DNA from: CAIWHR01 sp963788185
GTDB lineage: Bacteria; Pseudomonadota; Gammaproteobacteria; Burkholderiales; Casimicrobiaceae
DNA: 64,000 bases
NCBI GenBank assembly: GCA_963788185.1
Contig: CAWBGE010000012.1
Span: forward strand, 310,001 to 374,000
Direction of reading: 5' to 3'
In this document: one piece after another, positions 43,347 through 52,804 of the stretch
How the letters are laid out: each line of letters starts with the position of its first letter
Position numbering within the stretch: position 1 is the first letter of the stretch
Made by a program: the position numbers and the translations under genes
The notes under the pieces: generated by a model
Seen by the model: the letters and a program-made list of their open reading frames with translations, nothing else
Told to the model about the DNA's origin: nothing
Databases searched by the model: none

Positions 43347-44795
43347 ATGGCACGGCGCGAAAAGATCTCGGCAGTCGACACCGCCTGGCTGCGCATGGAC
43401 CGGCCCGGCAACCTGATGATGATCTGCGGTGTGCTGACCTTTCACGAGCACATCGACATCCGACGTCTCAAGCGCGTCGTCGCAAAGCGCTTTCTCTGCT
43501 TCAAGCGGTTCCGGGACATCCCCGTCGTCCAGTCCGGGGTGGCCTATTGGGAGCCCGATCCCGCGTTCGATCTCGACCACCATGTCGCGCACGTCGCGCT
43601 GCCCGGCAGGGCGGGTACGCGGGAACTCCAGGCGCTGGTCAGTCGGCTCGCCGGCACGCCGCTCAACCCGGCGCGTCCGCTGTGGCAGTTCCATCTGGTC
43701 GACAACTACGCGGGCGGATGTGCCACCGTCGTGCGAATTCACCACTGCTACGCCGACGGCATCGCGCTGGTGCAGGTGCTGTTGTCGATGACCGATGCCG
43801 CGCGCAACGGTCCGTCGGCGATGCCCGCGCCACCGACGAAGTCGCAGGCGCGCGCCAGCCGTGCGTCGGTGCCGTTGATGCAACCCTTCGCCAGCGTGAT
43901 GCAGGCGGCGCTCAAGATCGGCGCGACGATGATCGACAAGGGCGTGGAGATCTGGCAGGACCCGGCGAAGGCCGTCGCGCTGGCCGAGCAGGGCGGTGCG
44001 TTGACGACGGAGGTCGCCAAGCTCGCGCTGATGGGGCAGGATTCTCCGACCCGGTTGAAGGGCAGGCCCGGCATCACCAAGCGCGTCGCGTGGGCCGAGC
44101 CGCTGCCGCTCGCCGAGGTGAAGGCGATCGGCAAGGCGCTGGGCGCGTCGGTCAACGACGTGCTGCTGTCCTGCGTCGCGGGGGCGCTGCGCACGTACCT
44201 GATCCACAAGGGCGATCCGGTCGACGGTGTGGTGATCCGCGCGCTGGTGCCGGTGAACCTGCGTCCGGTGGCGAAAGCCTACAAGCTCGGCAATCAGTTC
44301 GGGCTGGTGTTCCTCGAGCTGCCCATCGGGATCGAAAACCCGATCGAACGCCTGTACGCGGTGCGGGAGAACATGCGCGCGCTCAAAGGCAGCTACCAGC
44401 CGGTGCTGGCGCTGGGGCTGCTCGCGGCGATGGGCGCCGGTCCCAAGCTGCTGCAGGACCAGCTGCTGCTGGCGCTGGCGCGCAATGCGACGGCGGTGAT
44501 GACCAATGTGCCCGGGCCGCAGGAGCCGCTCTATCTCGCCGGCGCGAAGATCGACGGCTTCATGTTCTGGGTGCCGCAATCGGGAGACATCGGCGTCGGC
44601 GTATCCATCCTGTCGTACAACGGCAACGTGCAGTTCGGGCTCATCACCGACCGCGGCCTCGTCCCCGACCCGGCGCAGGTCATCGCCGGGTTTGCGCCGG
44701 AGTTCGAGAAGCTGGTGTGGACGTCCCTGCTCGCGCCGCCCTGGAGCGGCGACCTCGACCCGCGCCTCGCGCAGCAGTACGTCGCCGCCGGGTAG
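43347..44795 (+). CDS. Wax ester synthase/acyl-CoA:diacylglycerol acyltransferase
   Basis: 482 aa. The catalytic HHxxxDG is present as HHCYADG (H132-G138), preceded by PLWQFHLVDNY and followed by the ND-type motif ASVNDVLLSCVAGALR. It joins acyl-CoA to fatty alcohols or diacylglycerol to make wax esters or triacylglycerol at the membrane. With the acyl-CoA reductase-like gene at 39986 (alcohol supply), ACBP (acyl-CoA supply) and phasin, this forms a plausible wax-ester pathway. Confidence 0.93.
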   Translation: MARREKISAVDTAWLRMDRPGNLMMICGVLTFHEHIDIRRLKRVVAKRFLCFKRFRDIPVVQSGVAYWEPDPAFDLDHHVAHVALPGRAGTRELQALVSRLAGTPLNPARPLWQFHLVDNYAGGCATVVRIHHCYADGIALVQVLLSMTDAARNGPSAMPAPPTKSQARASRASVPLMQPFASVMQAALKIGATMIDKGVEIWQDPAKAVALAEQGGALTTEVAKLALMGQDSPTRLKGRPGITKRVAWAEPLPLAEVKAIGKALGASVNDVLLSCVAGALRTYLIHKGDPVDGVVIRALVPVNLRPVAKAYKLGNQFGLVFLELPIGIENPIERLYAVRENMRALKGSYQPVLALGLLAAMGAGPKLLQDQLLLALARNATAVMTNVPGPQEPLYLAGAKIDGFMFWVPQSGDIGVGVSILSYNGNVQFGLITDRGLVPDPAQVIAGFAPEFEKLVWTSLLAPPWSGDLDPRLAQQYVAAG

Positions 44796-44810
44796 CGCCG
44801 GCGCAAGGGG

Positions 44811-45719
44811 TCAGGGCCAGGCCGGGTGCGTGTTGGGCACCGCGAACGCTTCCTTCAGATACTGGCTCAACGGCACCGTGAGTTCACGGGTGGTGAACCA
44901 CCGCGCATAGATGCGGCGGATCTCGCCGGACAGGAACAGCTCCCCGATCGCGCGGTTGGCAATGCGCTCCAGTTGCGGCTCGTCACGGCGCATCATGATC
45001 GCGTAGGGCTCGACCGAGAGGTACTTGCCCACGACGGCGAAATCCTGGGGCTTCGACGATTTCGAGATGAGGCCGTACAGAAGGACGTCGTCCATCGGAA
45101 AAGCCGCTGCCCGACCATCCTCGACCGCGCGAAAGGACTCGTCGTGATCCTTGGCTTCGAGCAGCGTCAGCTTGAGTATCCGCTCGTCGTTCATCTGCCG
45201 CAGCATCTTCTCGCTGGTCGTGCCCTTGGTCACCACCACCGTCTTGCCGCGCAGGTCGTCGATGCCGGTGATGCCCGCGTTGGCTTTCGCCAGCATCTTG
45301 ATTCCGGCGACGAACGTCGTGTAGGCGAACGCCACCTGCCGCTGGCGATCCCGCGTGTTGGTCGTCGAGCCGCATTCGAGGTCGATCCTGTTCTCGAGCA
45401 ACGCGGGGATGCGGCTGGCCGAGCTCACGGTGACGTACTTCAATTCCATGCGCGGCAACTTGAGCTCGGCCTTGATCGCGTCGGCGACACGCTGGCACAG
45501 CTCGACCGAGTAGCCCTGCGGCTGCTTTTGCGCGTCGAGGAAGGAGAAGGGAACCGACGCCTCGCGGACACCGATGAGGATCGTGCCGCTGTCGCGGATC
45601 CGTTTCAGGGTGTCGACTCTCTCGACCGCCGGGGCTGTCTTGTCCTGCGCGCCGGCGAGCGACGCGCCGAGCGCGGCGACGCACATCAACACTACCCAGG
45701 TCCTGCGCGATGCATTCAC
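44811..45719 (-). CDS. Polar amino-acid-type periplasmic solute-binding protein (orphan)
   Basis: 302 aa from GTG 45719 with AAGGAG upstream. Signal peptide (WVVLMCVAALGASLAGA) then an SBP family 3 domain of the glutamate/aspartate-binding GltI branch (LKRIRDSGTILIGVREASVPFSF, YSVELCQRVADAIK, VVVTKGTTSEKML). No permease or ATPase gene adjoins it, so it must share a transporter or act in sensing. An in-frame upstream ATG (45779) overlapping the TPR gene's stop would add a 20-residue linker-like leader. Confidence 0.87.
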   Translation of the reverse strand: MNASRRTWVVLMCVAALGASLAGAQDKTAPAVERVDTLKRIRDSGTILIGVREASVPFSFLDAQKQPQGYSVELCQRVADAIKAELKLPRMELKYVTVSSASRIPALLENRIDLECGSTTNTRDRQRQVAFAYTTFVAGIKMLAKANAGITGIDDLRGKTVVVTKGTTSEKMLRQMNDERILKLTLLEAKDHDESFRAVEDGRAAAFPMDDVLLYGLISKSSKPQDFAVVGKYLSVEPYAIMMRRDEPQLERIANRAIGELFLSGEIRRIYARWFTTRELTVPLSQYLKEAFAVPNTHPAWP

Positions 45720-45779
45720 TGATGCTCCTTCGCGCTGCGCGCTCCGGTATTCGCCCTCGGGGCGGCCCTTCGGGCTCAT
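45720..45779 (-). other. Linker element (20 codons) between TPR gene and solute-binding protein gene
   Basis: ATG at 45779 overlaps the stop of the TPR gene (ATGA). The reading frame MSPKGRPEGEYRSAQREG continues in frame into the solute-binding protein, with the likely true GTG start at its end. Nearly the same sequence (GRPEGEY core) is at 55953-56063; the related ugp linker is at 17108-17200. It carries the AAGGAG box for the downstream gene. Confidence 0.6.
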
Positions 45780-46552
45780 GCTAGCTCCTCTTTCGCGTGT
45801 TCGACGTCCAGGCGCTCCATCGCGTCGACCGGCGTGCAGGCGGCCGCCTCCCGATAGAGTTTCTCGGCGTCGGCCATCCGGGTCTTGCCGAACAGCATGA
45901 TGAGGCCGTTGGCGTACTCGATGCGGGCAATCGCCGAATCCGGATGCAGCTTCAGCGCCTTCTGGAAATGCTCCAGCGCCGAGTCCTTCTTCGCGCCATA
46001 CGTCATGCCGCCGATGAGGGCGCCGACCTTGTCGATGACCTCGGCCTGGTACGCGGCCCAGGCGGTCTGCGCCTCGGCGTGCCCGGGCTCGAGCTTGAGC
46101 GTGGCGAGCAGCGCATCCTTGATCCTGCCGCCATACCCTTGTGCAAGCGCCTTGGCGACCGAAATGCCCTGGCTGTAGCGACCCAGCGCGTAGGCGTGCA
46201 CGTAGTGCGCGTTGACGTCCTTGGGCGCTTCGCTGCGGCGCTTGTCCGTCCAGCCCGCCGCTTCGTCGAACAGCGCGAGCCGGGTCTTGTCGGATTTCTC
46301 GAGGTAGGTGGCGTAGATCGCCTGCGCCTTGGCCGCCGCGGTGACTCCGGCGCCGCCGGCGGCGAGACCCGCGTCCACCGCCCGCGCAAACTCTCCCGCG
46401 TGGTAGTGGCGCCACGCGTCGAGCACCGCGGCATCCTTGGCGAAAGGCTCGCAGTCGCCCCGGTGCAGCCTGGGCCACGCCTTCTTCAAGCCGGCAGCGT
46501 CGTAGTGATAGGACTTGTCCGGGTACGGGAACTTGGCCCATTTTCTGGCCAT
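45776..46552 (-). CDS. TPR-like protein of unknown function
   Basis: 258 aa, no signal peptide. Helical repeats are visible, the clearest being ALEHFQKALKLHPDSAIARIEYANGL, a TPR unit near residues 195-225; the N-terminal half (ARAVDAGLAAGGAGVTAAAKAQAIYATYL) also looks like TPR-type helices. Starts MARKWAKFPYPDKSYHYD. It lies 15 nt after the TetR gene and is joined to the solute-binding protein through the linker ORF, so a three-gene operon is likely. Role unknown. Confidence 0.7.
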   Translation of the reverse strand: MARKWAKFPYPDKSYHYDAAGLKKAWPRLHRGDCEPFAKDAAVLDAWRHYHAGEFARAVDAGLAAGGAGVTAAAKAQAIYATYLEKSDKTRLALFDEAAGWTDKRRSEAPKDVNAHYVHAYALGRYSQGISVAKALAQGYGGRIKDALLATLKLEPGHAEAQTAWAAYQAEVIDKVGALIGGMTYGAKKDSALEHFQKALKLHPDSAIARIEYANGLIMLFGKTRMADAEKLYREAAACTPVDAMERLDVEHAKEELA

Positions 46553-46567
46553 CGCGAGGCACCTCCG

Positions 46568-47215
46568 TCAGAGATAGTCGGCACCCAGCCGATCGAGAAG
46601 CTTGCGGTCGTTGCCGACGAGGTAGGGCGCGATCAGCGACAGCACCTGATAGGCGCCGCGTCCGAAATCGACGGCGTCGTTCTGGTTCCGTCCCGAATGC
46701 CCCATGCGCTGAAACGACTGCCAGTACGTTGCCACCAGCACGACGTTTTGCGCCAGCGCGGCGATCTCGCGCTCGGAGGCGCGCATCGCCCCGCTCTTCA
46801 CCATGCCTCGGCACAACTCTACCACGGTGCCCGCGCCCGATCGCAGCAGCTCGCCGAAGCGCGCGCCGATGCGGCGATTGCGCGACGCCAGTTCGTCGAG
46901 GTCGCGGTAGAGGAACCGGTAGTTCCACATCTGCTCCAGCAGAAGGTGCAGCAGCAGCCACAGGTCCTCGACGTTGACCGCGCGCGCGTCGGGTGCGACG
47001 AGGAGCGGCAGCACGCGCGCGTCGAAGGCGGCATACAGCTCGCCGATGATCTCGTCCTTGTTCCGGAAGTGGTAGTAGAGGTTGCCGGGACTGATGTTCA
47101 TCTCGTCGGCGATGTCGGCCGTCGTGATGTTCGGCTCGCCGAAGCGATTGAAGAGCTCGAGGCTCGTTTCGAGGATGCGCTCGCGGGTGCGGCGCGGTCG
47201 TTTTTTTTCCGCCAT
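46568..47215 (-). CDS. TetR-family transcriptional regulator
   Basis: 215 aa. N-terminal TetR HTH (TRERILETSLELFNRFGEPNITTADIADEMNISPGNLYYHF split here across residues 10-50, with the NISPGNLYYHF recognition helix). The C-terminal ligand domain contains LWLLLHLLLEQMWNYRFLYRDL, typical of one proteobacterial subgroup. Targets unknown; candidates are its own operon and the TAGAG...CTCTA array at 42141. Confidence 0.88.
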   Translation of the reverse strand: MAEKKRPRRTRERILETSLELFNRFGEPNITTADIADEMNISPGNLYYHFRNKDEIIGELYAAFDARVLPLLVAPDARAVNVEDLWLLLHLLLEQMWNYRFLYRDLDELASRNRRIGARFGELLRSGAGTVVELCRGMVKSGAMRASEREIAALAQNVVLVATYWQSFQRMGHSGRNQNDAVDFGRGAYQVLSLIAPYLVGNDRKLLDRLGADYL

Positions 47216-47341
47216 GGGTGTCAGCAGTGGGCGCCGGGGAGTGTAGAGCGGCGGCGCGATGCTGGCAAACCCTGGCGCAAGCCCTCCGGCGGCGTTGACA
47301 GGCCTTGCAGTACACGCGCCTTCAGGCGCGAATGCCTCGCG

Positions 47342-48631
47342 TCATCGCGCCTGATCGGCGGTGCGGCGCGCGCGCGCGACCCAGCGGGCGAGGTGGTCGA
47401 GCGTGTGCTCGAGATCGCGCGCGGCCTGATGGACGCTGCTGGCGCCGCTGCGCGTGTGCAGCGGGCGCGGGTCGCTCACCGCGTCGAGGACGACGCGGCT
47501 CGCATCGTCGAGTCGGTCCTGCCGCAGCGTGACGCCATGCCGGGCGAGCTGCGGCGCGAGCGTGTCCGCGCGGGCGATGAGATTCTGGCGGGTCTTGCGG
47601 TAGGCTGCGGCGCAAAGGCGCTTGCGCTGCGAGTAACTGAAGATGTTGGCGAAGAACATGTCCGCGTCCTCCCGGTCCGGCTCGAAGAGGACAATGTCGG
47701 CGTCGGGGTACTGGCGACGGTATTTCTCCATCCCGACCCTCATTCGCGAATGGATGATCGCGCGGAAGGTCTGCGACAGCACCAGCGGCAATCCACCCTG
47801 GTTCAGCTTCGCGACCGTCAGATGATCGCGCGGCTTTGCATGCGTGCCGTCGAAGGGGACCAGCGGATTGACACAGAGCAGCAGCCGCACCCCCTCCTCC
47901 AGAGCGACCGATGCATGCAGTGTCTTGTTGAGGGCGCCGTCGACGTAGTGACTGCCCTCGATGGATACCGGCGGGAAGAGTCCGGGCAGGGCGGACGACG
48001 CCTCGATGGCGCGCGAGATCGACACGTGGTCGCGGCCGGGCCCGCCAAAGGCAACCGACGCTCCGGTGTCGAGGTTGGTCGCGACCAGGAAGAGCTTGTG
48101 CGGGAGCTTGCGGAAATCGTTGGTCCGGCCGGGGGCCGAGAAGAGCCTGCTCAGAAAGGCGTCGATCGCTCCGTTGTCGAAGAAGCCGGTAGGCATCGCG
48201 CGTCCGAGCATGGCGAACGATTCCAGCAGGCCGTGATGGAATGGGTTGCGCAGATAGCGCCACGTGGCGAACGCCAGCAGGCCGGGGAACGACCACGCCC
48301 GACGCGCGAACTCCCCGAACGCGGGGCGAAGGAAAATTTCGGGCGTCAGCGACGCATCCGCGCCATCGTCGATGAACAGCCGGTACATCTGCGCCGGCGA
48401 AAGACCGTTGGCCAGCGCCGCGGCGACGAAGCTGCCCGACGACACGCCCACGTAGACGTCGAGCTTGCTGAAGTCGATGCCGTCGAGGGAATCCGCCAGC
48501 GCGAGCAACGCGCCGACCTCGTAGATGCCGCCGAGCGGGCCTCCCCCCGCCAATGCCAAACCCATCCGCGCGCGGGTACCTCGCCGCTTTCGGGTACGCA
48601 ACACGCCACCGACGACGGCTTTTGCCGGCAT
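47342..48631 (-). CDS. Patatin-like phospholipase
   Basis: 429 aa from ATG 48631 with GGAGGA 6 nt upstream; an ATG 9 codons earlier is less well placed. The patatin fold is complete: oxyanion loop LALAGGGPLGGIYEVGAL, nucleophile GVSSGSF (Ser) and catalytic Asp in YVDGALNK. A lipid acyl hydrolase acting on phospholipid or storage lipid, probably cytosolic. Adjacent to a phasin gene, as are many PHA-linked patatins. Confidence 0.9.
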   Translation of the reverse strand: MPAKAVVGGVLRTRKRRGTRARMGLALAGGGPLGGIYEVGALLALADSLDGIDFSKLDVYVGVSSGSFVAAALANGLSPAQMYRLFIDDGADASLTPEIFLRPAFGEFARRAWSFPGLLAFATWRYLRNPFHHGLLESFAMLGRAMPTGFFDNGAIDAFLSRLFSAPGRTNDFRKLPHKLFLVATNLDTGASVAFGGPGRDHVSISRAIEASSALPGLFPPVSIEGSHYVDGALNKTLHASVALEEGVRLLLCVNPLVPFDGTHAKPRDHLTVAKLNQGGLPLVLSQTFRAIIHSRMRVGMEKYRRQYPDADIVLFEPDREDADMFFANIFSYSQRKRLCAAAYRKTRQNLIARADTLAPQLARHGVTLRQDRLDDASRVVLDAVSDPRPLHTRSGASSVHQAARDLEHTLDHLARWVARARRTADQAR

Positions 48632-48728
48632 GGGCCTCCTCCAGGACAGTGTAGTCATCGCGATCCGCTTTGCGTCCGCGCGAGGCGCGGGGCGAAGCGG
48701 ACCACTGGTCCTGCGGAGTGTACTCCCG

Positions 48729-49232
48729 TCAGGCGGCCTTCGTCGCGGCCTTGGCGACGCGCTTGGTCGCAGCCTTCACGGCGCGCTTTGCCTTGGGGGC
48801 TGCCTTCGTGGTGCGCGCGCGGACGATGCGCTTCGCGCGTGCGACAGGCTTCGCGGCTTTGGATTTCCTGGTGCGGATCAGCGGCAGTTCGATCTTCGGC
48901 AACGCCCGCGGCAGGGTTTCCTTGACCAGCGTCACCGCCGTGTCGGCATAGGCGCGAACCGTCGTTTCGACGGTGTGCCGCGTCCGCCGCCAGAGGGTAT
49001 TGGCGCGCGCGACCGAACCTTCGAGCTGGTCGCCGACATAGCGAATGGCCCGCGATTCGACGACGGTACCTTCCTTGACGAGGGTCTTCAGCACCGTGCC
49101 GGCTTCCTGTTGCACCCAGTCGCGGGTGACGACGGCGGCGCCGAGGCTTGCGAGCCACACTTGGCGCGAGGCAGCGAACGCTGCTTCGGAGAGGTGATTG
49201 GGTTGGAGGTTGATCGAGGCTTGCTTCAGCAT
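48729..49232 (-). CDS. Second phasin-like protein with Lys/Ala/Arg-rich tail
   Basis: 167 aa from ATG 49232. The first ~110 residues show the phasin pattern (AAFAASRQVWLASLGAAVVTRD, VLKTLVKEGTVVESRA). The tail (TRKSKAAKPVARAKRIVRAR ... AVKAATKRVAKAATKAA) is strongly basic, again histone-like. A paralogue in design, not in sequence, of the phasin at 42224; the pair may set granule number and DNA tethering. Confidence 0.8.
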   Translation of the reverse strand: MLKQASINLQPNHLSEAAFAASRQVWLASLGAAVVTRDWVQQEAGTVLKTLVKEGTVVESRAIRYVGDQLEGSVARANTLWRRTRHTVETTVRAYADTAVTLVKETLPRALPKIELPLIRTRKSKAAKPVARAKRIVRARTTKAAPKAKRAVKAATKRVAKAATKAA

Positions 49233-49362
49233 GATGTTTTCCTTTCGGTGGTTCGGCGTATCTCGCGCACCATCTGCGATTGCATCGAATATAGCGGCAG
49301 GGGTTAGAGGAAACACACTAATCGCCGGCGCGCGATGGCGGCGTGTCGACGACTCCGGCCGA

Positions 49363-50985
49363 TCAGGCGCTGCGCTTGGCGAGCGTCGCGGCGAGGCCCG
49401 CTGCCAGGCGCGCGACGATGCCGAAAATCGACAATTGCGGATTGGCGCCGATCGACGTCGGGAACAGCGACCCGTCGAGCACGTGGAGGTTGGCGAGGTG
49501 GTGATGGCGACCGGACAGGTCGACCACGGAGGTTCGGGCATCGGCCCCCAGCGGGCAGCCGCCCATCACGTGGGCGCTGACCACCGGAGTGACGAGCGGA
49601 CGCAGGTCGAAGGCGTCGATCGCCTGCTTCGCCGCGCCCCATTGCGTGTAGCCGGTCCCGGCCCCATGCACGGGCATCACGCGCGTCGCACCGGCAGCGA
49701 ACTGGATTTCCGCCATGGTGGCGAAGGCGCGCCGCACGCCCTCCCAGACGTACGGTGTGAACGGATAATCGAGCACGGGAGTGCCGTCGCCCCTCAGCGC
49801 GACGGTGCCGCCCGGGCTATCGGGGTGGAACCCGTCGCGCAGCAGCGCGAGCACCACCTGCATGTGGGGCAACTCACGCATCCACGCCGCGTGAACGCTG
49901 CCGTGATTGGGCAGCGTGATCGCTCCGAGGATCGGGTGCACCGGGGGCGCCTCGAGTTTGAAGCCCATCGGCCCCGCGGGCGCGACGCTGTCGAGGAAGT
50001 GATCGGAATGAATGCTCTGCGGCGTGCCCGCCCAGGGTTCCACCCGTTCCGGCAGCACCGACGCCGAAACGATGGTGGGATGGAGGAAGGTGCGCTTGCC
50101 GATCAGCTGGTGCGGATCGGGCACCTGGCTGCGCAACAGCAGCGCGGGCGATCCGATCCCGCCCGCGGCGGCAACGAAAGACCGCGCGCGCAGCGTGATC
50201 CGGCGCGACCCCTGAACCACGCCGTCGGCGTCCATGCCGGCGCAGGTGAGCGCCACGACGCGGTCGCGCTCCTGGCGAAATTCGAGCGCGCGCGCGCGGG
50301 TGAGCAGCGTCGCGCCCTGGTCCAGCGCCGCCGGTATCGTCGTCACCAGCATCGACTGCTTGGCGTCGACCGGGCAGCCCACGCCGCAATAGCCCAGGTC
50401 CCAGCAACCCTTGACGTTGCGCGGGATGGCAGAGGTCGGAATGCCGAGCCGTTTCGCGCCGCGGGCCAGTGCGGCGTTGTTGGCGTTGGGCGGCACTTCC
50501 CAGAGCGCGACCGACAGCCGCGCTTCCATCCGCTCGAACCAGGGCGCGAGATCGGAGACGCCGAAGCCGGTGAGCCCGTGCGCCGCCGCCCAGTGCCGCA
50601 ATGTCGCCGCCGGGGTCCGGAATGAAGTCGTCCAGTTGACCGTCGTGCCGCCGCCGACGCAGCGCCCTTGCAGGATGTTGATCGACTTGTCGCGGGTCTT
50701 GCGCGCGGCCGATTCCATGTAGAGCGCGGGATAGGCATCGGATTCGCGCATGCGGAAATCCCGCGACGACTTGAGCGGGCCTTCCTCGACCAGAATCACC
50801 TTCAAGCCGGCGGACGCGAGGATCTCCGCCGCGGTTCCGCCTCCGGCGCCGGAGCCCACGATCACGACATCCGCTTCGAGCGTGAGGTCGCGCGCGAGCG
50901 CAGAGGCGTCGACGACCTTCCACCCGGCATCGATGCCGGCGCGAATGGGGTCGGGGCGCGCCGGTGATGTGGTGGCGGCGGTCAT
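49363..50985 (-). CDS. GMC-family FAD oxidoreductase
   Basis: 540 aa. FAD motif VVIVGSGAGGGTAAEIL near residue 40, GMC signature (GRCVGGGTTVNWTTSFR), and the C-terminal catalytic His region SAHVMGGCPLGAD with NPQLSIFGIV. No signal peptide of its own; the partner encoded next to it carries a Tat signal and may export it. Similar pairs oxidise alcohols, sterols or sugars; in this lipid region a fatty-alcohol or sterol substrate is plausible. Overlaps the partner gene by 4 nt. Confidence 0.87.
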   Translation of the reverse strand: MTAATTSPARPDPIRAGIDAGWKVVDASALARDLTLEADVVIVGSGAGGGTAAEILASAGLKVILVEEGPLKSSRDFRMRESDAYPALYMESAARKTRDKSINILQGRCVGGGTTVNWTTSFRTPAATLRHWAAAHGLTGFGVSDLAPWFERMEARLSVALWEVPPNANNAALARGAKRLGIPTSAIPRNVKGCWDLGYCGVGCPVDAKQSMLVTTIPAALDQGATLLTRARALEFRQERDRVVALTCAGMDADGVVQGSRRITLRARSFVAAAGGIGSPALLLRSQVPDPHQLIGKRTFLHPTIVSASVLPERVEPWAGTPQSIHSDHFLDSVAPAGPMGFKLEAPPVHPILGAITLPNHGSVHAAWMRELPHMQVVLALLRDGFHPDSPGGTVALRGDGTPVLDYPFTPYVWEGVRRAFATMAEIQFAAGATRVMPVHGAGTGYTQWGAAKQAIDAFDLRPLVTPVVSAHVMGGCPLGADARTSVVDLSGRHHHLANLHVLDGSLFPTSIGANPQLSIFGIVARLAAGLAATLAKRSA

Positions 50986-51515
50986 GGCGCAATCCTGGGC
51001 GGACCGGGATAGCCGATGGCAGCCCACGACCGCGGATTGCCGTACCACGCGGCCATCACGATCTGGTGCAGCGCGTCGTAGGCTGAGCGGAGCAGCATGA
51101 AGCCGGAGACGCGCCAGCGCTCCAGAAACGCGGCCACCTCGCCGGGGTCCGCTTCGCTCCACGGCGCGGCGACGCGCGCCAGCGCGATGCGCGCAGGTCC
51201 GAAACCCAGGAGCGCGAAGAGTTCGCCCAGCTCCTGCTGTGCCGCGGGAGGCAGGCCCGCGACCGCGCGGCCGACGTTGACCGTGGTTTCGTCGATGGCG
51301 CTGCGGCGCTCGGCGTCGCCGGCAGGCAGCGCCCCTTCGAGCAGGATCGGCACGATGGCCGCGACGATCGCAGGCGCGGAACGATCGAGCGCCGCGAGGG
51401 CATCGACGCCGGCAGCACCGGGCACGAAGGCCGGCCGGTCGCGCCACCACCACGCAAAACCGAGCGCGATGCTGCCGGCGACACCGGCTGCCAGGAAGGT
51501 TCGACGCGAAGTCAT
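50982..51515 (-). CDS. Tat-signal small subunit of GMC oxidoreductase (gluconate dehydrogenase subunit 3-like)
   Basis: 177 aa from ATG 51515. A twin-arginine signal (TSRRTFLAAGVAGSIALGF) precedes a helical domain (LDRSAPAIVAAIVPILLEGAL, LGELFALLGFGPAR, FLERWRVSGFMLLRSAYDAL) of the DUF3328/gluconate 2-dehydrogenase gamma style. By analogy it escorts the FAD subunit through Tat as a folded complex. ATGA overlap with the GMC gene supports stoichiometric synthesis. Confidence 0.8.
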   Translation of the reverse strand: MTSRRTFLAAGVAGSIALGFAWWWRDRPAFVPGAAGVDALAALDRSAPAIVAAIVPILLEGALPAGDAERRSAIDETTVNVGRAVAGLPPAAQQELGELFALLGFGPARIALARVAAPWSEADPGEVAAFLERWRVSGFMLLRSAYDALHQIVMAAWYGNPRSWAAIGYPGPPRIAP

Positions 51516-51734
51516 CAGTGCATTCGGATCCGGAGCGGAGGGGATTTCCTGGAACGCTGAAATACCGCATGGGCCCACACGGGCGCGGCAACCAATCTAA
51601 GGGGTGGATTTAGACTGAACAACCTAATGAGCGGCGTGCCGCGAAGGAACGCATCGGCTAGACTTTGCAGGCGCTTCGAACAATCGAAGGCCTGTCCCGC
51701 GAAAGGCGGGCCGTCGCAGCTGCAATCTGTCCCG

Positions 51735-52484
51735 ATGCCCGAGCCCACGCAACCTCCCTCTGCCGCTACGGCGCAAGCGGCGCTCGTTCGCGAGCTGGAA
51801 CGGGTGGCGCGCCTTCACGACGACCGCGAGCGCAAGCCGAAGTTCGCCGCAGCGCTGGAACGCGTCGCAGGCTGGCAGGCGCTGCGGTTGCGCAATACCT
51901 ACGCCGACCTCGCCGCCGATCCGCGCTATGCCGCGGCGATCGACTTCTTCCAGTCCGATCTCTACGGGGGAGCCAACTTCGCGCAACGCGATGCCGATCT
52001 GGCCCGCGTGGTGCCGATAATGGTGCGCATGCTCCCGGACCGCGTCATCGCCACGGTCGCGCAGGCGATGGAGGCGAACGGACTGTCGCAGGAGATGGAT
52101 CGCCTGCTCCTTGCCCGCCTGCCGCGCGCCGACGGCGTATTCACGGTGGCGGAGTACTGCCGCGCGTTTCGCGGCATGGAACATCGGGCCGAACGGGTGC
52201 GCCAGATCGCGCTGATCGGCGAGATTGGCGCGGCGCTGGACAGCTTCGTCCGCAAGCCGCTGATCCACGCCGCGCTGGTCATGATGCGGCAGCCGGCGCG
52301 CATTGCGGGCCTGTCGGTGCTGCACGACTTCCTGGAGCGCGGCTTCGACGCCTTTCACCGGATGCGCGGCGCCGAGCGCTTTCTCGCCACCATCGCCGAA
52401 CGCGAGACCGCGCTGGTCGACCGGATCTTTGCCGGCGACACGGCGCCGTTCGCCGACCCGCTCGCGCTCGAGCCGGAAACCTGA
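51735..52484 (+). CDS. FFLEELY-motif family protein
   Basis: 249 aa from ATG 51735. All-helical protein; the family motif region appears as FFQSDLYGGANFAQRDADL (residues ~75-93), where the usual FFLEELYG has become FFQSDLYG. No signal peptide. Function unknown; the family is betaproteobacteria/gammaproteobacteria-restricted in my knowledge. Convergent with the PHA-system gene (29 nt apart). Confidence 0.8.
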   Translation: MPEPTQPPSAATAQAALVRELERVARLHDDRERKPKFAAALERVAGWQALRLRNTYADLAADPRYAAAIDFFQSDLYGGANFAQRDADLARVVPIMVRMLPDRVIATVAQAMEANGLSQEMDRLLLARLPRADGVFTVAEYCRAFRGMEHRAERVRQIALIGEIGAALDSFVRKPLIHAALVMMRQPARIAGLSVLHDFLERGFDAFHRMRGAERFLATIAERETALVDRIFAGDTAPFADPLALEPET

Positions 52485-52513
52485 CCGCACGCGCCGCGAT
52501 TTCCCGATGTCGG

Positions 52514-52804
52514 TCAGGCTTTCTTGTGCGGACCGAAGCGCTTGTCGAATTCCTTGTGCACTTCGCGCTCGATCGCGGGCCGGATCGCGCCCATCAGGAA
52601 GCCGAGCTTGCAGTCGAGCCGGACCTCGTCCTTGAAGATGTGCAGCTGCCCGGTGAGACCCGGGCGCGAGAAGTCGATGCAGTCGCCGTGCCACTTGTAC
52701 TCGAGCTCGAAGCGCTCGTTCAGGTCCTCGGCAACTTTTTGCGCGGCCTCCTTGGCCTTCTTGTGCGACAGCGCGTGCTTCTTGGCGATGGCGATGGTGG
52801 CCAT
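52514..52804 (-). CDS. Polyhydroxyalkanoic acid system family protein
   Basis: 96 aa from ATG 52804. Pattern MATIAIAKKHALSHKKAKEA, LEYKWHGDCIDF, GQLHIFKDEVRLDCKLGFLM and REVHKEFDKRF matches the small PHA-granule-region family found beside phasin and PHA genes. Precise role unknown. Its presence with two phasins suggests the cell stores PHA as well as neutral lipid. Confidence 0.88.
   Translation of the reverse strand: MATIAIAKKHALSHKKAKEAAQKVAEDLNERFELEYKWHGDCIDFSRPGLTGQLHIFKDEVRLDCKLGFLMGAIRPAIEREVHKEFDKRFGPHKKA

Noticed and set aside
45797..48925. A 1042-codon plus-strand open frame
   Set aside because: Antisense to TPR, TetR and patatin genes, each supported by motifs.
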